Assembly (NCBI GenBank): GCA_002505765.1
Contig: DAVZ01000036.1
Coordinates: 1 to 46,161, forward strand
Reading direction: 5' to 3'
DNA from: Methanobacterium sp. UBA176
Lineage (GTDB): Archaea; Methanobacteriota; Methanobacteria; Methanobacteriales; Methanobacteriaceae
DNA: 46,161 bases
Under the pieces are notes generated by a model. It made no database searches, had not been told where the DNA came from, and was given only the letters and a program-made list of their open reading frames with translations. Below, piece by piece: positions 26,345-34,710 of the stretch (position 1 is its first letter; every line of letters begins with the position of its first letter). Made by a program: the position numbers and the translations under genes.

Positions 26345-26776
26345 ATGATTAGAAAAACAGCAAATGAAAATTCAATTCCTCTTTTTCCCAGAAACATCCT
26401 TTTAGTAGAAGATAATCCTGCTGACATTCGTTTAATAAAAGAAGTTTTAAGGAATGAAAATAATAAAAAATTACATGCCGTTAATGATGGAGAAGACGCA
26501 TTAAAATATCTCAATGAAGAATGTAACCATGAATCAAAAAATTACCCCAATTTAATAATACTTGACATTAATTTACCAAAAATGAATGGCATAGAATTTT
26601 TAAAAGAAATTAAAAACAATGAAAATCTATCCAAAATTCCTGTAATAATATTTACAACTTCATCCCTTGAAGAAAATAAGATAGAATGTTTTAAAAAGGG
26701 TGCTAATGCATATATCACAAAACCTGTTAATTTTGAAGGATTTAAACCCTTAATAAAGCTATTAAATAAATTTTAA
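26345..26776 (+). CDS. Stand-alone response regulator receiver (Rcp1-like)
   Basis: The 143-residue protein is a single receiver domain without an output domain. ILLVEDNPADIRLIKEVL gives the acidic pocket, LIILDINLPKMNG holds the phosphorylated Asp (about residue 76), VIIFTTSS gives the conserved Thr/Ser switch, and AYITKPVN gives the conserved Lys-Pro. This is the Rcp1-type subfamily common in methanogens, which usually partners with PAS/HisKA_2 kinases like the one at 23013-25091. It probably signals by protein contact. A TATA box and three operator-like sites lie upstream. It separates the probable trpY from trpE, and nothing in the sequence links it to tryptophan control. Confidence 0.9.
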   Translation: MIRKTANENSIPLFPRNILLVEDNPADIRLIKEVLRNENNKKLHAVNDGEDALKYLNEECNHESKNYPNLIILDINLPKMNGIEFLKEIKNNENLSKIPVIIFTTSSLEENKIECFKKGANAYITKPVNFEGFKPLIKLLNKF

Positions 26777-26800
26777 CCAAATCATTGAATTAATTGAAAC

Positions 26801-26863
26801 TGTACAATTCATTTTTAGATTTCTGAATGTATAAATATGTACTCTAAAGCTTTAAATAGTACT
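26801..26863 (+). promoter_or_regulatory. trp operon promoter with TRP-box-like sites
   Basis: TGTACA at 26801-26806 is followed by TGTATA (26828-26833), TGTACT (26838-26843) and AGTACT (26858-26863). The likely TATA box is TTTAAATA at about 26851-26858, partly overlapped by the last site. TrpY bound here would block TBP or polymerase. Transcription would begin near 26880-26885, giving a leader of about 25-35 nt before trpE. The TGTACA consensus for TrpY comes from Methanothermobacter work, and the matches here are by eye. Confidence 0.6.
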
Positions 26864-26906
26864 TCATAGTATACATTGTCTTGTTAATATATAATACGGT
26901 GACAAC

Positions 26907-26939
26907 ATGAAAGGCAGTGAATGTTTTTGGCAATCTTAA
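26907..26939 (+). other. Ten-codon open frame with a tryptophan codon overlapping the trpE start
   Basis: An ATG with a good ribosome binding site (CGGTGA, 5 nt away) opens the frame MKGSECFWQS and then stops. It overlaps the GTG assigned to trpE at 26917 in another frame. Either it is a short upstream frame that affects trpE translation, or it marks a one-base insertion in the AAA at 26910-26912. With AA in place of AAA the ATG would read MKAVNVFGNLK directly into TrpE. The second explanation is simpler. Confidence 0.4.
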
Positions 26940-28290
26940 ATTAAAAAGCCCCCAAATTACTGAATTGAACTTCAATTCTCCATTCCAACTATTTAAAAAT
27001 ATTTATGGAAACTCAGAAAGTGCATTTTTACTTGAATCAATGGAAAGTGACAGCGGGCTCTCAAGACTTTCAGTAATAGGATTTAATCCAGTTGCAACCT
27101 TGAAAGCCCGGGGAAATATTTTAAAAATAGAAAGAAATGGAATCCAGGAAGAAATTGAAACAGAAAATCCCTTCCATGAGATAAAAAAGCTTACTTCTAA
27201 TCATTTCAACAAAAAAGGGTTTGTAGGCGGTCTTTTAGGTTACGTGTCCTATGAAGCAGCCCGTTATTTTGAAGATATTGAAACCCATGATTCATCCTAT
27301 CCTGAATTCCAGTTTGGCTTATTTTTAGACTCTATCATCTTTGATAGACTAAAAAATAAATGCCAGTACGTGACTCTTGGTGAAAACAGAATGGAAGAAA
27401 TATATCGAATGGCGGAAGAATCTCATGAAATTGGAAATATTGATTTCAAATTCAAAAAACACCACTATTCAAAGGAAAAATATATGAATATGGTGAAACT
27501 TGCTAAAGAAAAAATAAAAGCAGGGGAAATTTTCCAGAGCGTTATTTCAAATGCCCATGAATATGAAATACGTGGCGATAAACTTTCAATTTATAAAAAA
27601 CTCCGTGAAATTAATCCTTCACCCTACATGTACCATCTAAAACTTAAAGATACTGAAATAATTGGTTCCAGTCCAGAGATGCTTGTAAGGGTCGAGGGAA
27701 ATAATATTGAAACTTTTCCAATTGCAGGGACAAGAAAACGAGGCAAAAACTGTTTTGAAGATGAATTATTAGAAAATGAGTTATTAAATGATGAAAAAGA
27801 GCTTGCAGAACATCTAATGCTTGTGGATCTTGCAAGGAATGATCTGGGAAAAGTAAGTGAATTTGATTCAGTAACCGTTCCTGAATATATGGCTGTAAAA
27901 AAGTTTTCCCATGTCCAGCATATAGTTTCTCACGTAAAAGGAATTTTAAAAGAAGACATGGATGCTGTTGATGCATTCGGCTCTATTTTTCCTGCAGGAA
28001 CTTTAAGCGGTGCCCCTAAAATTAGGGCAATGGAAATAATTAACCAGCTTGAAAGAAATCCAAGAGGGCCTTATGGAGGTGCTTTAGGTTATTTCTCACT
28101 GAATGGAAATGCTGACTTTGCAATTGTAATACGAACCTTAGTCTGCAAGGGAAATAAAGCCAGATTACAGGCGGGAGCTGGAATCGTTTATGATTCTGTT
28201 CCAGAAGATGAATACATGGAATGTGAAAATAAGGCACAGGTACTTGTAAAAGCCCTTGAAGCAGCAAGTTACAAGAATCTGGAGGAATAA
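26917..28290 (+). CDS. trpE: Anthranilate synthase component I
   Basis: TrpE makes anthranilate from chorismate with ammonia from TrpG, the first committed step of tryptophan synthesis. The 457-residue protein shows the feedback-inhibition segment FLLESMES near residue 40 and NPSPYMYHL near 230 (both line the Trp pocket in known enzymes). It also has the catalytic motifs IAGTRKRG, LVDLARNDLG, FSHVQHIVSH, AGTLSGAPKIRAM and GPYGGALGYFS. The annotated start is GTG at 26917 with a poor ribosome binding site. An ATG ten bases upstream has a better site but is out of frame (see the entry at 26907). It is first in the operon, with the trpG start 1 bp after its stop codon. Confidence 0.95.
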   Translation: MNVFGNLKLKSPQITELNFNSPFQLFKNIYGNSESAFLLESMESDSGLSRLSVIGFNPVATLKARGNILKIERNGIQEEIETENPFHEIKKLTSNHFNKKGFVGGLLGYVSYEAARYFEDIETHDSSYPEFQFGLFLDSIIFDRLKNKCQYVTLGENRMEEIYRMAEESHEIGNIDFKFKKHHYSKEKYMNMVKLAKEKIKAGEIFQSVISNAHEYEIRGDKLSIYKKLREINPSPYMYHLKLKDTEIIGSSPEMLVRVEGNNIETFPIAGTRKRGKNCFEDELLENELLNDEKELAEHLMLVDLARNDLGKVSEFDSVTVPEYMAVKKFSHVQHIVSHVKGILKEDMDAVDAFGSIFPAGTLSGAPKIRAMEIINQLERNPRGPYGGALGYFSLNGNADFAIVIRTLVCKGNKARLQAGAGIVYDSVPEDEYMECENKAQVLVKALEAASYKNLEE

Positions 28291-28291
28291 A

Positions 28292-28939
28292 ATGATACTT
28301 ATACTTGATAATTATGATTCGTTCACCTATAACCTGTATCAGCTAATAGGTGAGCTGGAAAATGACATTCTGGTTAAAAGAAATGATGAAATCAGTATTG
28401 AAGAAATTAGACAAATTCAACCTGACAGGATAATCATCTCACCTGGACCTGGAAATCCCCTGAATAAAAGAGATTTTGGAATTTGCATGGATGTAATCAG
28501 GGAATTTCATGGTATAATACCCATTTTAGGTGTATGTTTAGGTCATCAGGGAATTTTTGCAGCTTTTGGTGGTAAAATTAGGAGGAGTGAGCCAATTCAC
28601 GGTAAATTAAGCCAAATTCATCATACAAATGATGGAATCTTTGAAGGTGTCCAGAATTCTCTCCCTGCTACCAGATACCACTCCCTGATCTGTGATGAAG
28701 AAACTGTTCCAGATTGTATAGAAATCACTGCCAAAACAGATGATGGGACTATTATGGGGATTAAACACATTGACAGTCCTATTTTTGGACTGCAGTTCCA
28801 CCCAGAATCTATAGGAACTGATCAAGGTATTGAAATAATTAAAAACTTCCTGGAGATTAAAAGAAATACAGAGCATTTCCTGAACCACAATAATAAAATT
28901 ATTGAAGGTGATAAAACCCATAGTTTTTCCAACTTTTAA
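28292..28939 (+). CDS. trpG: Anthranilate synthase component II, glutamine amidotransferase
   Basis: This class I amidotransferase supplies ammonia to TrpE. The nucleophile is in GVCLGHQGIF (Cys about residue 80), and the catalytic His and Glu are in LQFHPESIGT near the C-terminus. The start ATG at 28292 has GGAGG just before it, inside the end of trpE, so the two are translationally coupled. The protein is 215 residues, about 20 longer than usual, with a polar tail (HFLNHNNKIIEGDKTHSFSNF) that ends right beside hairpin-array copy C. The tail may have been remodelled by that insertion. The gap to trpC is 332 bp, large for this operon. Confidence 0.95.
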   Translation: MILILDNYDSFTYNLYQLIGELENDILVKRNDEISIEEIRQIQPDRIIISPGPGNPLNKRDFGICMDVIREFHGIIPILGVCLGHQGIFAAFGGKIRRSEPIHGKLSQIHHTNDGIFEGVQNSLPATRYHSLICDEETVPDCIEITAKTDDGTIMGIKHIDSPIFGLQFHPESIGTDQGIEIIKNFLEIKRNTEHFLNHNNKIIEGDKTHSFSNF

Positions 28940-28952
28940 AAACCAAAGCCGG

Positions 28953-29262
28953 CGAAACTCTTGAAATTAAAAATTTCGGAGCGCAACTCAAAGAGTTGTT
29001 AACTATGTTTTTGCGGTTTCAGAAACACTGTTTCCTTCAACGAAAAATCAGAGCTTACAAAAATCTTAGAAAAATTAAAATTTTTCCATGAAGCGAAACT
29101 GAAGTTTCTCACGCTTCGATTTGTGCATTCGAAAATCTCTGATTTCCATGCCCCGGAAAATAATTGATTTTCGAGGGCTCTAAAAATCCTGCGGATTTTT
29201 TTGAGATTTTTAACAGATTTTTCCAGAAATGTAGTTTTATCGGCCAAAAAATAAATTTTTGA
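28953..29262. repeat. Hairpin-array repeat, copy C, between trpG and trpC
   Basis: At least eight short hairpins fill the trpG-trpC gap: GAAATT-AAA-AATTTC (28963-28977), CAACTC-AAA-GAGTTG (28984-28998), GAAAC-ACT-GTTTC near 29022-29034, GAAAAATT-AA-AATTTTTC (29069-29086), GAAGCG...CGCTTC (29090-29095 with 29112-29117) enclosing GAAACT-GA-AGTTTC (29095-29108), GAAAATC/GATTTC near 29130-29145, CGGAAAAT/ATTTTCG near 29154-29173, and AAAAATCC-TGC-GGATTTTT near 29182-29200. On the minus strand GGGGCATG precedes a hairpin, as in copies A and B. No coding potential is visible. It would be transcribed as part of the trp mRNA. Confidence 0.75.
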
Positions 29263-29271
29263 GGTTGTATA

Positions 29272-30066
29272 ATGATAACTCTATCACAAATAGTAACCCA
29301 GAGGAGGAAAATACTCCAAAAGGAAATGAAATACAGGCCTTTAAGCGAATTGAAAGAAAATATTAGGGGAACAAAGATAAGAGCAGATTTTAAAAGGGCA
29401 CTTAAAGATAAAAATGTTGTTTCCATAATTTGCGAATATAAACCAGCGTCTCCTTCTAAAGGCAATATTTCTGATCTTATGGTTGAAGATGTAATTCCTT
29501 TATATGAAAAATCCGGTTCAAGTGCAGTTTCTGTAATTACTGAGGAAACATTCTTTAAAAGTGATATTAAAAATTTGCAGATTGCATCAAAAACCACAAA
29601 ATTACCAATTCTCAGGAAGGATTTTATTATTGACGAATATCAGATTTATGAAGCCCGCTCATGTGGAGCGAGTGCAGTGCTATTAATGGCTGATATATAC
29701 AAAGATCTGAGATTCGGAATTGATCTATGTCATTATTTTGGAATGGATGCCCTTGTAGAATGTAAAAACAGGGAAGAAGTGGAAATGGCTAAAAAAGCAG
29801 GAGCTAAAATAATTGGAATTAACAATCGAGATTTTAAAGATTTCAGTATAGACTATAAAAGAACAAAAAAGCTTGCAAAATATGTACCAGAAGATTTAAT
29901 TCTTGTTTCAGAAAGCGGAGTGCAGAATGGAGACAATGTTGAACTTCTTGCAGGATACGGTGCAGATGCAGTACTGGTGGGCTCCAGCATCATGGAATCA
30001 ACGAATATAAGCAAAAAGGTAGAAGAACTGGTTAAAGCAGGTAAAAATGCAAAGGTGATTAAATGA
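29272..30066 (+). CDS. trpC: Indole-3-glycerol-phosphate synthase
   Basis: TrpC closes the indole ring by decarboxylating CdRP. The 264-residue TIM barrel has the catalytic lysine in CEYKPASPSKG (about residue 58), LRKDFIIDEYQIYEARSCGA (second catalytic Lys), INNRDFKDF and VSESGVQNGDN, with the phosphate-binding end VLVGSSIM. GAGG lies about 8 nt before the ATG, just after hairpin-array copy C, whose last AT-rich hairpin could influence access to this site. The stop codon overlaps the trpF start (ATGA), which shows tight coupling downstream even though the upstream gap is 332 bp. Confidence 0.95.
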   Translation: MITLSQIVTQRRKILQKEMKYRPLSELKENIRGTKIRADFKRALKDKNVVSIICEYKPASPSKGNISDLMVEDVIPLYEKSGSSAVSVITEETFFKSDIKNLQIASKTTKLPILRKDFIIDEYQIYEARSCGASAVLLMADIYKDLRFGIDLCHYFGMDALVECKNREEVEMAKKAGAKIIGINNRDFKDFSIDYKRTKKLAKYVPEDLILVSESGVQNGDNVELLAGYGADAVLVGSSIMESTNISKKVEELVKAGKNAKVIK

Positions 30067-30716
30067 AAGTAAAAATCTGCGGAATTACAAGGTCTGAAGA
30101 TTTAAGACCATTGAATAATTTAGATCCTGCTTTTATTGGTTTTATCAATATTAGAAGATCTAAGAGATTCATTCCAGGCCATAAAATAAGGGAATTAATG
30201 GATGAAATGGAAAATCCTGAAAAATCTGTACTGGTCTTAGAACCTGTAAATGTTGATGAAGTCATCAAAAAGGCAAAAAAATATGATATTAAAAATGTAC
30301 AGTTACACTCTCTCTCTCCAGAGGAGATCTCAAAAATAAAGGGAATTAAGGTCATTAAAGCCATTGGAATTCCAGAAAAAATGGATGAAATCAAAGTTGA
30401 AGAAATAGGGGAATTTTCTAAGGTCTGTGATTATCTTTTGTTTGATTCTGTTGTTTCTGGAAAAAGTGGTGGAACTGGAAAGCAAATTCCAATTGAAGTT
30501 GCTCTTAAGGCCGCAGCAATCTCAAGAATGAACAATCCTCGGATTAAACTGTTTCTTGCAGGTGGAATGGATTCAAAAAGAATTGAAAACGAAGGAGAAA
30601 TTTTAAAAGAGGTTTATGATTATGTTGATGTAAATTCTGGAGTTGAAGATGCTCCTGGAATTAAAAACAAGCACAAAATTAAGGAATTCATGGAAAAATG
30701 CATGGTGATCTCATGA
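30063..30716 (+). CDS. trpF: Phosphoribosylanthranilate isomerase
   Basis: TrpF isomerises phosphoribosylanthranilate to CdRP. The 217-residue TIM barrel starts MKVKICGITRSEDL, with the catalytic cysteine at residue 5. It continues with FIGFINIRRSKRFI, VQLHS, a catalytic aspartate in LLFDSVVSG, and FLAGGMDSKRIE and VDVNSGVEDAPGIKNKHKI for phosphate binding and closure. It overlaps trpC by 4 bp and trpB by 4 bp, both in the ATGA form typical of translational coupling. It is a free-standing enzyme, as in other archaea, rather than fused to TrpC as in Escherichia coli. Confidence 0.95.
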   Translation: MKVKICGITRSEDLRPLNNLDPAFIGFINIRRSKRFIPGHKIRELMDEMENPEKSVLVLEPVNVDEVIKKAKKYDIKNVQLHSLSPEEISKIKGIKVIKAIGIPEKMDEIKVEEIGEFSKVCDYLLFDSVVSGKSGGTGKQIPIEVALKAAAISRMNNPRIKLFLAGGMDSKRIENEGEILKEVYDYVDVNSGVEDAPGIKNKHKIKEFMEKCMVIS

Positions 30717-31885
30717 TTTTAGATGGAAAGTTCGGTAAATACGGAGGAGCTTTTGTACCTGAACTCTTAATACCTGCCCTTGAAGAGCTTGAAAAGGCAT
30801 TTTTGAAATATAGAGAAGATAAAAAATTCAATGAAGAACTGGAATATTATTTAAGGGAGTTTGCAGGAAGACCAACCCCACTGTATCATGCTGAAAACCT
30901 ATCTGAAAAGTTAGGATGTAAAATCTATTTTAAACGCGAGGATCTGCTTCATACAGGAGCCCATAAAATAAATAACACCCTTGGACAGGGACTTCTTGCA
31001 AAATATATGGGTAAATTAAGACTAATTGCAGAAACAGGAGCAGGTCAACATGGTATTGCTACTGCAGTAATTGGATCCCTTCTTCAAATCCCAACTGAAG
31101 TCTATATGGGAAGTGAAGATGTAGAAAGACAAAAATTAAATGTTTTTAGAATGGAACTCTCTGGTGCAAAGGTCATTCCGGTTTCAAATGGTTCAAGAAC
31201 ATTAAAAGATGCAATAAACGATGCATTTAGAGATTGGGTTTCAAGCGCTGATACCACTCATTACCTTATCGGCTCTACAATGGGGCCTCATCCCTACCCA
31301 ACGATGGTGAAACACTTCCAGAAGGTTATTGGAAGAGAAACCAGAGAAGATATCCTTAAAAAAGAAGGTAAACTTCCAGATGCAGTTATTGCATGCGTAG
31401 GAGGTGGAAGTAATGCTCTGGGAATATTCTCTGCATTTGTTGATGATGAGGAAGTAGAACTTATAGGTGCTGAAGGCGGAGGAGAAGGATTAAAAGCTAA
31501 ACATGGGGCAACCATCAGTGCAGGTACTGAAGGAGTTTTACACGGGTCACTATCATTCGTTCTCCAGGATGATCATGGACAAATTGCAGAGGCTCATTCA
31601 ATATCTGCAGGTCTTGATTATCCTGGAGTAGGGCCAGAACACGCCTTTTTAAGCAGTGAAGGGCGTGCTAAATATTATCCAGTAACTAATGAGGAAGCTA
31701 TTAGAGGATTCAAGCTTCTTTCCCAATATGAAGGGATTCTCCCTGCACTAGAAAGCTCTCATGCAGTTGGAATGGCTGAAAAATATGCAAAAGAAAATAA
31801 AGGAAAAACAATTGTGGTTAACCTCTCAGGTAGAGGAGATAAGGATGTTGATATCCTTGCAAAGCTCATGGAAGTGAAATTATGA
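30713..31885 (+). CDS. trpB: Tryptophan synthase beta subunit
   Basis: TrpB joins indole and serine to make tryptophan, using PLP. The lysine that binds PLP is in HTGAHKINNTLGQG, the phosphate-binding loop is CVGGGSNALG, and GAEGGGEG and the C-terminal NLSGRGDKD are present. I set the start at 30713 (MILDGKFGKYGGAFVPE), where ATGA overlaps the trpF stop and GGTGATC lies upstream. A start 15 bp earlier, at 30698, is open but lacks a site. The protein is 390 residues. It is the TrpB1 type, which works with the TrpA encoded next door. Confidence 0.95.
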   Translation: MILDGKFGKYGGAFVPELLIPALEELEKAFLKYREDKKFNEELEYYLREFAGRPTPLYHAENLSEKLGCKIYFKREDLLHTGAHKINNTLGQGLLAKYMGKLRLIAETGAGQHGIATAVIGSLLQIPTEVYMGSEDVERQKLNVFRMELSGAKVIPVSNGSRTLKDAINDAFRDWVSSADTTHYLIGSTMGPHPYPTMVKHFQKVIGRETREDILKKEGKLPDAVIACVGGGSNALGIFSAFVDDEEVELIGAEGGGEGLKAKHGATISAGTEGVLHGSLSFVLQDDHGQIAEAHSISAGLDYPGVGPEHAFLSSEGRAKYYPVTNEEAIRGFKLLSQYEGILPALESSHAVGMAEKYAKENKGKTIVVNLSGRGDKDVDILAKLMEVKL

Positions 31886-32697
31886 GGATTGAAACCTATG
31901 AAGATGCATTTAACAGGGTAAAAGCCAGAAATGAAGGTGCATTCATCCCATTTACAGTTGCAGGTGATCCTGATTTTGAAACATCCCTTAAAATTGTTAA
32001 AATTTTCGTTGAAAACGGTGCCGATGCCCTTGAAATTGGTTTTCCTTTTAGCGATCCTGTTGCAGATGGCCCAACTGTACAGCTTGCAAATACAAGAGCA
32101 CTTGATGCTGGAATGACTGTTGAGAAGGGATTCCAATTCATAAAAAAAGTGAGAGAATTTACAGACATACCTGTTGGAGTTTTAACCTATTACAATCTAA
32201 TTTATAAAATGGGAATCGATGAATTCTATGAAAAAGCCAAATTAAACGGCGCAAATGCTATTCTTGCCGCGGATTTACCTCCCGAAGAAGCAAATGATGC
32301 TCTCCATTCTGCAAAAAGATATGGTGTTCAGCAAATTTTCATGGCTGCACAATCTACAAGTAACCAGAGATTAGATGAAATATTGAAGTTATGTTCGGGT
32401 TTTCTCTACGTTGTTGCAGTTATGGGGATTACTGGAGCGAGAAATGAGCTTAAAGACAGTACTATCGAACTTATAGAGCGTATAAAATGCCATAGTAAAA
32501 TTCCTGTTGCTGTAGGATTTGGAATTTCAAAACAAGACCATGTAAGCAATGTTATTAATGCTGGTGCAGACGGTGCAATTGTTGCAAGCGCAATACTTAA
32601 TATAATAACAGAAAATCTCCATAATAAAGAGGAAATGCTTCAAAAGATTGGAAAATTCTGCAGGGAATTGAAGGGCGTAACAAAGGTAATCAGGTGA
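31882..32697 (+). CDS. trpA: Tryptophan synthase alpha subunit
   Basis: TrpA splits indole-3-glycerol phosphate and passes indole through a tunnel to TrpB. In 271 residues the catalytic Glu and Asp are visible in LEIGFPFSDPVADGP. YYNLIYKMGIDEFYEKA, ADLPPEEA, VAVMGITGAR and AVGFGISKQDHV match the family. It overlaps trpB by the ATGA arrangement, which favours equal production of the two subunits. The trpD start lies 4-8 bp after its stop codon. Confidence 0.95.
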   Translation: MRIETYEDAFNRVKARNEGAFIPFTVAGDPDFETSLKIVKIFVENGADALEIGFPFSDPVADGPTVQLANTRALDAGMTVEKGFQFIKKVREFTDIPVGVLTYYNLIYKMGIDEFYEKAKLNGANAILAADLPPEEANDALHSAKRYGVQQIFMAAQSTSNQRLDEILKLCSGFLYVVAVMGITGARNELKDSTIELIERIKCHSKIPVAVGFGISKQDHVSNVINAGADGAIVASAILNIITENLHNKEEMLQKIGKFCRELKGVTKVIR

Positions 32698-32704
32698 TCC
32701 TGTG

Positions 32705-33754
32705 ATGGATGAATATCTTAAAAAAATAGTATCCGGCGATGATTTAAGCCAGAATGAAGCTTATGAATGCATGATGCACATAATAAGCGGAAATTTAAGT
32801 GATTCTATGATCGCTGCCTTTTTAACTGCCCTTTCTATGAAGGGGGAAAGTGTGGATGAAATTACTGGATTTGTAAAGGCCATGCGTGAAATCTGTGTAC
32901 ATGTATCTCCAGATATAAATGCTCCCCTTGTAGATACATGTGGAACTGGAGGGGATAAATTAAAAACATTTAATATAAGCACTGTTTCTGCAGTAATAGC
33001 AGCATCATGTGGGGTTGTAATCGCTAAACACGGAAACAGAAGTATAACCAGTAAATGTGGTGGTGCGGATATACTTGAAGCTCTTGGAGTAAAAATAGAT
33101 GCGGGTGCTCGAGAAGTGGAAAAATGCATGGAGCAAACCAGCATAGGGTTCATGTTCGCCCCTAATTTTCACCAGGCAATGAAAAATGTAATGCCAGTAA
33201 GGAAGGAACTTGGAATCAGGACAGTCTTTAACATTTTAGGTCCTCTAACATCACCTGCAAATGCTGATATCCAGCTTCTGGGTGTTTTTGACCCTGAGTA
33301 CGTTGAATTAATGGCCGGAGTGCTTAAAAACCTTGGAGTAAAGAAAGCGATGGTGGTACACGGATTTGATGAGGATGGAAACCCGGCAATGGATGAAATT
33401 TCAACCATCGGCAAAACAAAGGTTGCAATACTCAATAATAATAACATAGAAATAAAAGAAATTTATCCTGAAGATTTCGGTATTAAAAGATCTGAAAAAG
33501 AATTGATTAAGGCCTCTTCAAATCTTAATGAAAATAAAGAGATTTTTCTGGGGATTTTAAAGGGCAATAAAAAAAGTAAAATAGAAAAAGCAAGACTTGA
33601 TTTATGTCTTGTAAATGCAGGAGCCATTCTCTTTATCGCTGGTGTTGCAGATAGCTTTAAAGAAGGATTTCAAATAGCGCTGAAAGCCGTTGAGTCAGGT
33701 AAAACCCTCTTAAAACTTAATGAATTTGTAAAAGCAACTAATAATTTAGAATAA
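32705..33754 (+). CDS. trpD: Anthranilate phosphoribosyltransferase
   Basis: TrpD transfers phosphoribose from PRPP to anthranilate. The 349-residue protein carries the PRPP-binding loop VDTCGTGGDKLKTFNIST, KHGNRSITSKCGGADILEALG, and the anthranilate-side segment FHQAMKNVMPVRKELGIRT with FNILGPLTSPA. The start could be the GTG at 32702 or the ATG at 32705. I choose the ATG because GGTGATCC lies at a normal distance. It is the last gene of the trp operon. The order trpEGCFBAD equals that of Methanothermobacter. Confidence 0.95.
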   Translation: MDEYLKKIVSGDDLSQNEAYECMMHIISGNLSDSMIAAFLTALSMKGESVDEITGFVKAMREICVHVSPDINAPLVDTCGTGGDKLKTFNISTVSAVIAASCGVVIAKHGNRSITSKCGGADILEALGVKIDAGAREVEKCMEQTSIGFMFAPNFHQAMKNVMPVRKELGIRTVFNILGPLTSPANADIQLLGVFDPEYVELMAGVLKNLGVKKAMVVHGFDEDGNPAMDEISTIGKTKVAILNNNNIEIKEIYPEDFGIKRSEKELIKASSNLNENKEIFLGILKGNKKSKIEKARLDLCLVNAGAILFIAGVADSFKEGFQIALKAVESGKTLLKLNEFVKATNNLE

Positions 33755-33803
33755 ATTAAAACAGATGCTAGATAACTGGTTATAAAAAAATAGAATAAAA
33801 TGA

Positions 33804-33851
33804 GGTAATTATATTACCACATTGCTCCAGACTATTATATGTATTTTTTTT
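33804..33851 (+). terminator. Likely trp operon terminator region
   Basis: A perfect hairpin GGTAAT-TAT-ATTACC (33804-33818) lies about 50 bp after trpD, and a run of eight T (33844-33851) follows. Archaeal polymerase terminates mainly at oligo-T tracts, so the T run is the probable end point. The hairpin may be incidental or protect the 3' end. The rest of 33755-33956 is AT-rich and empty. Confidence 0.45.
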
Positions 33852-33956
33852 AGATATAAATTTTGTGTAAGGCATCAGATATTTAGTAATGCCTAAAAAT
33901 TTTATGATTTTAATTTATCTAAAATTAACTTTAGTACTTAAAATTAAAAAAATCAA

Positions 33957-34031
33957 TGGGCCCGCTGGGATTCGAACCCAGGGCCTCACGGTTATCAGCC
34001 GTGCGCTCTAACCAAGCTGAGCCACGGGCCC
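33957..34031 (-). tRNA. tRNA-Ile (anticodon GAU)
   Basis: Read on the minus strand the gene is 75 nt. Acceptor stem GGGCCCG (34031-34025) pairs with CGGGCCC (33964-33958), with A as discriminator. The D arm is GCTC...GAGC. The anticodon stem CACGG/CCGTG closes the loop CTGATAA, giving anticodon GAT. The variable loop is AGGCC, and the T arm CTGGG-TTCGAAT-CCCAG is perfect. No CCA is encoded. A TATA-like TTAAATAT lies about 40 bp upstream (about 34068-34076). There is no intron. Confidence 0.96.
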
Positions 34032-34145
34032 CCCATTGAATTGATGAAATGATTTTATTTATTCAGCATATTTAACAATAAAAACCTTCAAAAAGGTAGT
34101 TTCAAGATTTAAATTTCATTATATATAATCTTTACTGCATTTTAT

Positions 34146-34691
34146 TCACTTGCTTAAAATATTTCTCATCTGTATCAAACATTCATCAAAATGGTCATTA
34201 TTTAATATAGATAGATTACAGCCAAAGATCACCGAGCAAATGGCCATTGTGGTTCTTAAAAACCATTTATGCTCTTTTAAACTATCTAAAGAATCACTTA
34301 TTCTTTCTTTAGGGTCTTTATGTCTTCTAAAAAGAATTCTATCTTCTGATGCTTCAATAACCATAATTATATCTGGATTAATAATTTCCAGAGGTAATGT
34401 AATTATATAACCAATTTTAGATTGGTCAACTCCGTGTAAATCTATAATTACATTATTTAAATCCTTTATTATTAAAGCGGTGCTTTTCCAAATCTCATAT
34501 TGAAGATCAATGGAAAGGCTGAACATTTCATGGTCTGTAAATGCGAGATCTCTGCTTTGAGCTGTCTGGAGCATGAGATCTCCATAATTTACATAACCAT
34601 ATTCCAATTCTTTGCAAATTCTTCTACAGAGTGATGATTTTCCAACTCCAGGAACTCCAGTAACAACCACAACGTTCCATGGATGTTCCAT
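34146..34691 (-). CDS. Archaeal adenylate-kinase-like P-loop NTPase
   Basis: The 181-residue protein has a Walker A motif, VVVVTGVPGVGKSSLCRRI (about 7-25), then YVNYGDLMLQTAQSRDL, IIDLHGVD, PDIIMVIEASEDRILFRR and a D-x-x-x-R-segment helix. The arrangement follows archaeal-type adenylate kinase (AdkA) with its short lid and NPDII-VE-RR pattern, but identity is not high enough by eye to be certain of the activity. Other options are a nucleoside monophosphate kinase-like regulatory NTPase. It starts 19 bp after the stop of the MIP18-family gene, so the two are probably co-transcribed. Confidence 0.65.
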   Translation of the reverse strand: MEHPWNVVVVTGVPGVGKSSLCRRICKELEYGYVNYGDLMLQTAQSRDLAFTDHEMFSLSIDLQYEIWKSTALIIKDLNNVIIDLHGVDQSKIGYIITLPLEIINPDIIMVIEASEDRILFRRHKDPKERISDSLDSLKEHKWFLRTTMAICSVIFGCNLSILNNDHFDECLIQMRNILSK

Positions 34692-34710
34692 TCACTACAC
34701 CACTAAAGAT

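Noticed and set aside
28999..29247. Minus-strand open frames across the trpG-trpC gap
   Set aside because: They follow the hairpin array and encode repetitive Phe/Lys-rich sequence. The array explains the open frame better than a gene does.
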